Origin: CAZXCG01 sp964639205
GTDB taxonomy: Bacteria; Bacillota; Clostridia; Oscillospirales; Acutalibacteraceae
Length of the DNA stretch: 25,934 nucleotides
Reading direction: 5' to 3'
NCBI GenBank assembly: GCA_964639205.1
Contig: CAZXCG010000022.1
Span: 1-25,934 of the forward strand
Under the pieces are notes generated by a model. The model did no database searches and had not been told where the DNA came from. It worked only from the letters and a program-made list of their open reading frames with translations. How positions within the stretch are numbered: position 1 is the first letter of the stretch; each line of letters starts with the position of its first letter. Positions 23,083-25,934 of this stretch are shown piece after piece. Made by a program: the position numbers and the translations under genes.

Positions 23083-23100
23083 GCTTTTTTGGTTTAAAAT
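23072..23100 (+). promoter_or_regulatory. sigma-A-type promoter upstream of the sialidase gene
   Basis: TTGACA (23072-23077) and TAAAAT (23095-23100) are 17 bases apart. It probably drives the sialidase gene across the assembly gap. Confidence 0.65.
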
Positions 23101-23335
23101 TAAATTGAATANNNNNNNNNNNNNNNNNNNNNNNNNNNNNNNNNNNNNNNNNNNNNNNNNNNNNNNNNNNNNNNNNNNNNNNNNNNNNNNNNNNNNNNNN
23201 NNNNNNNNNNNCGGATTGTTTTTCCCGAAAATTAAAGTCAGGAACGTGGCGGCTCGTTTTAGGGCGGCTTACGTTAAATAAATCGATGTTATTTCCGGCG
23301 TTTTTAAAAAATTAAAAGGAGTGTGACTTCAAAAA

Positions 23336-25934
23336 ATGAAAAGGTCAAAATTTGCTAAACGGATTTCTACCTCAATTTTAAGCGTGGCAATGCTGCTTTC
23401 CGCGCTTCCGGCCGTAACTGCGCAGGAAACAGAAAGCTCTTTGCCCAAGGCGGGTCTTATTGAAACCGGAACCGTCAGCGACCAGCCGCTTGCTTCCGGT
23501 ACGGCGGGCAGCACTTACTTCCGTATTCCGGCGCTCATCACCCTGCAAGACGGCTCGATTGTTGCTGCTGCCGACGCAAGGTACTCTACCACGGGCGACG
23601 GCGGCGGTCTGGATACTATCGTAAGCATTTCAAGCGATAACGGGGAAACCTGGCGGACAAGCATGCCGCTTTATTTCCCGGACAGTAACGGTTATGCAGG
23701 CACTTCCGCCACCACAATTATAGACCCTGTGCTTATCCAAGGCAGCGACGGCACAATTTACCTTATGGCGGACGTTAACCCCACCGGCGTTACCACAATG
23801 GGCGGTTACACTGCTCCCAATGCCGGCACAGGTTACATTGAAATAGACGACGTGCAGCGCCTTGTGCTCACTTCAAGCTATGATAATGTAAACACCGCCC
23901 CTACGGCTGAAGATACTTCAACCTACGAGTATTATGTAGGCGATTTGGCTGATAACGGTTATGCTCCCGTAATAAGCCGCGCCGACAAAACCGAAACTAC
24001 ATACGCCGTTGACGAGTGCTTTAACCTTTACACCGTCGCGGACGGCGTTTACACCGCGCTTACACAGCAGCAGGTCAACAATTCCGCAACAACAATCCAG
24101 CAGAATGTTTACTACGCCGCCTCTGCTTTGCATGTTTACAACACCGGGTATATGTGGCTTGCCACTTCCACGGACAACGGCGCAAGCTGGAGCTACAGCG
24201 TGCTTAACCCTCAAATTAAGCGCGAAGGCGAAACCGCTCTGCTTGTTTCCCCCGGGCGCGGTCTTCTCTGCACTGACAATACTGTTGTAATTCCCTTCTA
24301 CACTCACGACACAAGCACAAGCGCAGAGCAGTCGTCCTTTATATTCTCTAAAGATAACGGCGAAACCTGGACCCGTTCCCCCGACATACCGAACACCAAC
24401 GGCTGGAGCAGCGAAAACGAGATGGTTGAGCTTTCAAACGGCACCCTGCGTATGTTTGTAAGGAACGGCCAAGGTAAAATAGCTTACGCCGACGCTGTTT
24501 GGGATGAAACCTCCCAAAACTATGTATGGAGCAACGAAAGCGGCATTACTGCTACGGACGTTACGGTTACTTCTACCTGCAATGTGTCCGCCATTAAATA
24601 CTCAAAGCAAATCGACGGCAAAGACGCTGTCCTGGTTGCTTGCCCCGGAAGCGGCAGCGAGCGCACCAACGGACGTATTTTTACCTTCCTTGTAGATGAA
24701 GACAACTCAATGTCTTTGGCATATACCTTTGAGGTTAATAACGACTATTACGCCTATTCCTGTTTAACGGAGCTTACCGACGGTACCGTCGCTCTTCTTT
24801 GGGAAAATGCCGGCGCCGAGATTACCTACAGCACCTATGACATTGCGGATATAGCGTTAGGAGCCGTTATTGACAACACCCGTAATTTTAACCTTCCTCT
24901 GTACGGCGAAACAGCTTTAACCTCGGAAGGCGCTGTTAACGCAGACTTCATATCCTCTGTAAACGCAACCGGCTTGGTTTCTGCCGAGCTTTCTTCAACA
25001 ACCGACTATGCCGTACAGTTGGGCTCCGACGCAAGCTATAACGGCGATTTGTCTTTCATCGGCAACGCTTTGTTTACTTTCACCGGCAGCACCTCGGAGG
25101 GCTGGACCTGCTCCGCGCAGACAGACAGCGGAACAGAAGTATATCTCAGCCTGGAAACAGCACAGGTTCCCACAGCAACCACCGCCTATCCTATAACCTT
25201 TACGTCAGACAGCAGCGGATTGTTTGAAATTTACAGAGCTATAGACACAAATTATACAGGCTATCTTTATTTCCAGCAAAGTTCTACAACGCTCTATTTT
25301 GACCGCAACAGTAGTTCTTCTGCACCCGCAACCAAGTTTATGCTTTTCCGCCGCGCTTCCGAAGATGAAGAAAGCAGCTCAGAAATAAACGGTTTTGTGC
25401 AGATTACGTCTGCCGGCGATATTACCAGCGGCGAACAGTACCTTATAGCGGCGGTCTATGACAGTACATATTATGTACTTTATCCCTCCGACGGAGGAAG
25501 CTACTATTCATACGTCGGCAAGGTTACAAACCAAACCAAAACCACGTCAACCGTTGTTTACAAAGGTCTCAAAGAGGGCAGCGCGGAAGTTACCGACAGT
25601 GATACAGGCATTAAATATGTATTCAACGTAACTGCGGATAATTTGGTAGAAATCACCCTTGAAGTAGGGGAAACGGTAAGCCTCGAAATCGAGCAAACCG
25701 ACGACTGCTCGAACATTGCAAACACCGATGTTGCAACGTTTAACATCGCAAACGAAAATATATACACAACCTACACGGGCGCTCAAGGCAATTTGGGCAG
25801 CGATGCAAACTACACGGGCGATTTAACGCCAATGAGCAAGGCTTTGTTTACATTTGCCGACAACGGCGACGGAACCTATACCGTTTTTAACAAAAATTCC
25901 GCCGGTGAAACGGTGTACTTCTCTGTTGCGGGCA
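23336..25934 (+). CDS. secreted sialidase (GH33), 3' end outside the window
   Basis: It releases terminal sialic acid from host glycans outside the cell. The first 866 codons are present without a stop. Residues 1-29 are a signal peptide ending VTA. Residues of about 40-510 form the sialidase propeller: the RIP arginine in YFRIPALITL (R63), likely acid/base Asp93 in GGLDTIVS, three Asp-boxes (SSDNGETW at 99, STDNGASW at 278, SKDNGETW at 338), SPGRG (305-309), nucleophile-supporting Glu in SSENEMVEL (about 359-366), R372/R376 in LRMFVRN, and the nucleophile tyrosine in AYSCLTEL (Y474). An insert at about 175-265 sits in the propeller. From about 510 are beta-rich accessory domains, including a repeated module. 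AAGGAG precedes the ATG by 14 bases. Binding targets of the accessory domains are unknown. Confidence 0.93.
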   Translation, partial: MKRSKFAKRISTSILSVAMLLSALPAVTAQETESSLPKAGLIETGTVSDQPLASGTAGSTYFRIPALITLQDGSIVAAADARYSTTGDGGGLDTIVSISSDNGETWRTSMPLYFPDSNGYAGTSATTIIDPVLIQGSDGTIYLMADVNPTGVTTMGGYTAPNAGTGYIEIDDVQRLVLTSSYDNVNTAPTAEDTSTYEYYVGDLADNGYAPVISRADKTETTYAVDECFNLYTVADGVYTALTQQQVNNSATTIQQNVYYAASALHVYNTGYMWLATSTDNGASWSYSVLNPQIKREGETALLVSPGRGLLCTDNTVVIPFYTHDTSTSAEQSSFIFSKDNGETWTRSPDIPNTNGWSSENEMVELSNGTLRMFVRNGQGKIAYADAVWDETSQNYVWSNESGITATDVTVTSTCNVSAIKYSKQIDGKDAVLVACPGSGSERTNGRIFTFLVDEDNSMSLAYTFEVNNDYYAYSCLTELTDGTVALLWENAGAEITYSTYDIADIALGAVIDNTRNFNLPLYGETALTSEGAVNADFISSVNATGLVSAELSSTTDYAVQLGSDASYNGDLSFIGNALFTFTGSTSEGWTCSAQTDSGTEVYLSLETAQVPTATTAYPITFTSDSSGLFEIYRAIDTNYTGYLYFQQSSTTLYFDRNSSSSAPATKFMLFRRASEDEESSSEINGFVQITSAGDITSGEQYLIAAVYDSTYYVLYPSDGGSYYSYVGKVTNQTKTTSTVVYKGLKEGSAEVTDSDTGIKYVFNVTADNLVEITLEVGETVSLEIEQTDDCSNIANTDVATFNIANENIYTTYTGAQGNLGSDANYTGDLTPMSKALFTFADNGDGTYTVFNKNSAGETVYFSVAG
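25016..25150 (+). repeat. accessory module copy 1 in the sialidase (residues about 561-605)
   Basis: The segment beginning QLGSDASYNGDL and continuing to ALFTF and VYLSLE has a clear second copy at 25790. Shared pattern: LGSDA-Y-GDL, then ALFTF, then ETVYFSV or TEVYLSL. The module is not one I can name. Confidence 0.7.
25790..25924 (+). repeat. accessory module copy 2 in the sialidase (residues about 819-863)
   Basis: NLGSDANYTGDL to ALFTF and ETVYFSV repeats copy 1 after about 258 residues. The segments between the copies (ITSGEQYLIAAVYDSTYYVLYP and an Ig-like region with EITLEVGETVSLEI) may be part of the same repeated unit, which is cut by the window end. Confidence 0.7.

Larger units (their letters stand above)
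23012..23335. other. intergenic region with an assembly gap
   Basis: It holds the inverted repeat and promoter described next, then 100 N at 23112-23211 (a placeholder of unknown real length), then about 120 bases of AT-rich DNA with no gene. A gene could be hidden in the gap, so the link between the promoter and the sialidase gene is uncertain. Confidence 0.7.

Noticed and set aside
22955..23281. 108-residue frame across the second assembly gap
   Set aside because: A third of it is unknown bases and the rest reads through the feo terminator; it has no support.
1..25934. CRISPR array, insertion sequence or prophage genes
   Set aside because: I see no regularly spaced direct repeats, transposase, integrase or phage structural genes on either strand.

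Overview
The window looks like a contig from a low-to-mid GC, Gram-positive anaerobe of the class Clostridia, probably an uncultured gut member of the Oscillospiraceae/Ruminococcaceae type. The reasons are the IspH-ribosomal S1 fusion, the flavoprotein-cmk-plsC-ispH/S1 gene order, the strong AAGGAGG-type ribosome binding sites, sigma-A-like promoters, an FeFe-hydrogenase/DRTGG module and a secreted sialidase. Genus-level placement is inference. All protein genes lie on the + strand. Two runs of exactly 100 N (6321-6420, 23112-23211) are scaffold gaps of unknown true length, so this is probably a draft or metagenome assembly.

Layout. 1-211: the 3' part of tRNA-Thr(UGU), a complete tRNA-Tyr(GUA) and a terminator. 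212-850: AT-rich non-coding DNA with a perfect 25-base palindrome and repeated TTTGTAA motifs, ending in a good promoter. 867-6508: a tight operon of an RpiR-type regulator, an HI0933-family flavoprotein, cmk, plsC and the ispH-S1 fusion. 6592-10796: a TIGR01440-family protein, an HD-domain hydrolase, a family 2 glycosyltransferase and ligA. 11024-13360: an isolated leuB, then a secreted D-Ala-D-Ala carboxypeptidase whose ribosome binding site is buried in a terminator-like hairpin. 13503-15293: pgi and a small P-loop protein. 15593-18775: a five-gene module of DRTGG-like protein, GHKL ATPase, FeFe-hydrogenase-like iron-sulfur protein, second DRTGG-like protein and PHP-domain protein, followed by a HAD phosphatase. 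19676-22931: a ferrous-iron uptake operon (feoA, feoA, feoB and a 56-residue Cys-rich membrane protein) with three DtxR-type operator candidates. 23045-25934: a promoter with an overlapping inverted repeat, a gap, and the first 866 codons of a secreted family GH33 sialidase that runs off the window.

How the parts fit. The first operon joins lipid, nucleotide, isoprenoid and translation housekeeping. The hydrogenase-like module has the parts of a redox or H2 sensing and signalling device rather than of a catabolic hydrogenase: GHKL ATPase, paired DRTGG domains and a PHP phosphoesterase, with all four H-cluster cysteines present but alanine where the proton-relay cysteine normally sits. The feo operon is probably iron-repressed by a DtxR-family regulator and may supply iron to such proteins. 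The sialidase points to life on host mucin or sialylated glycans.
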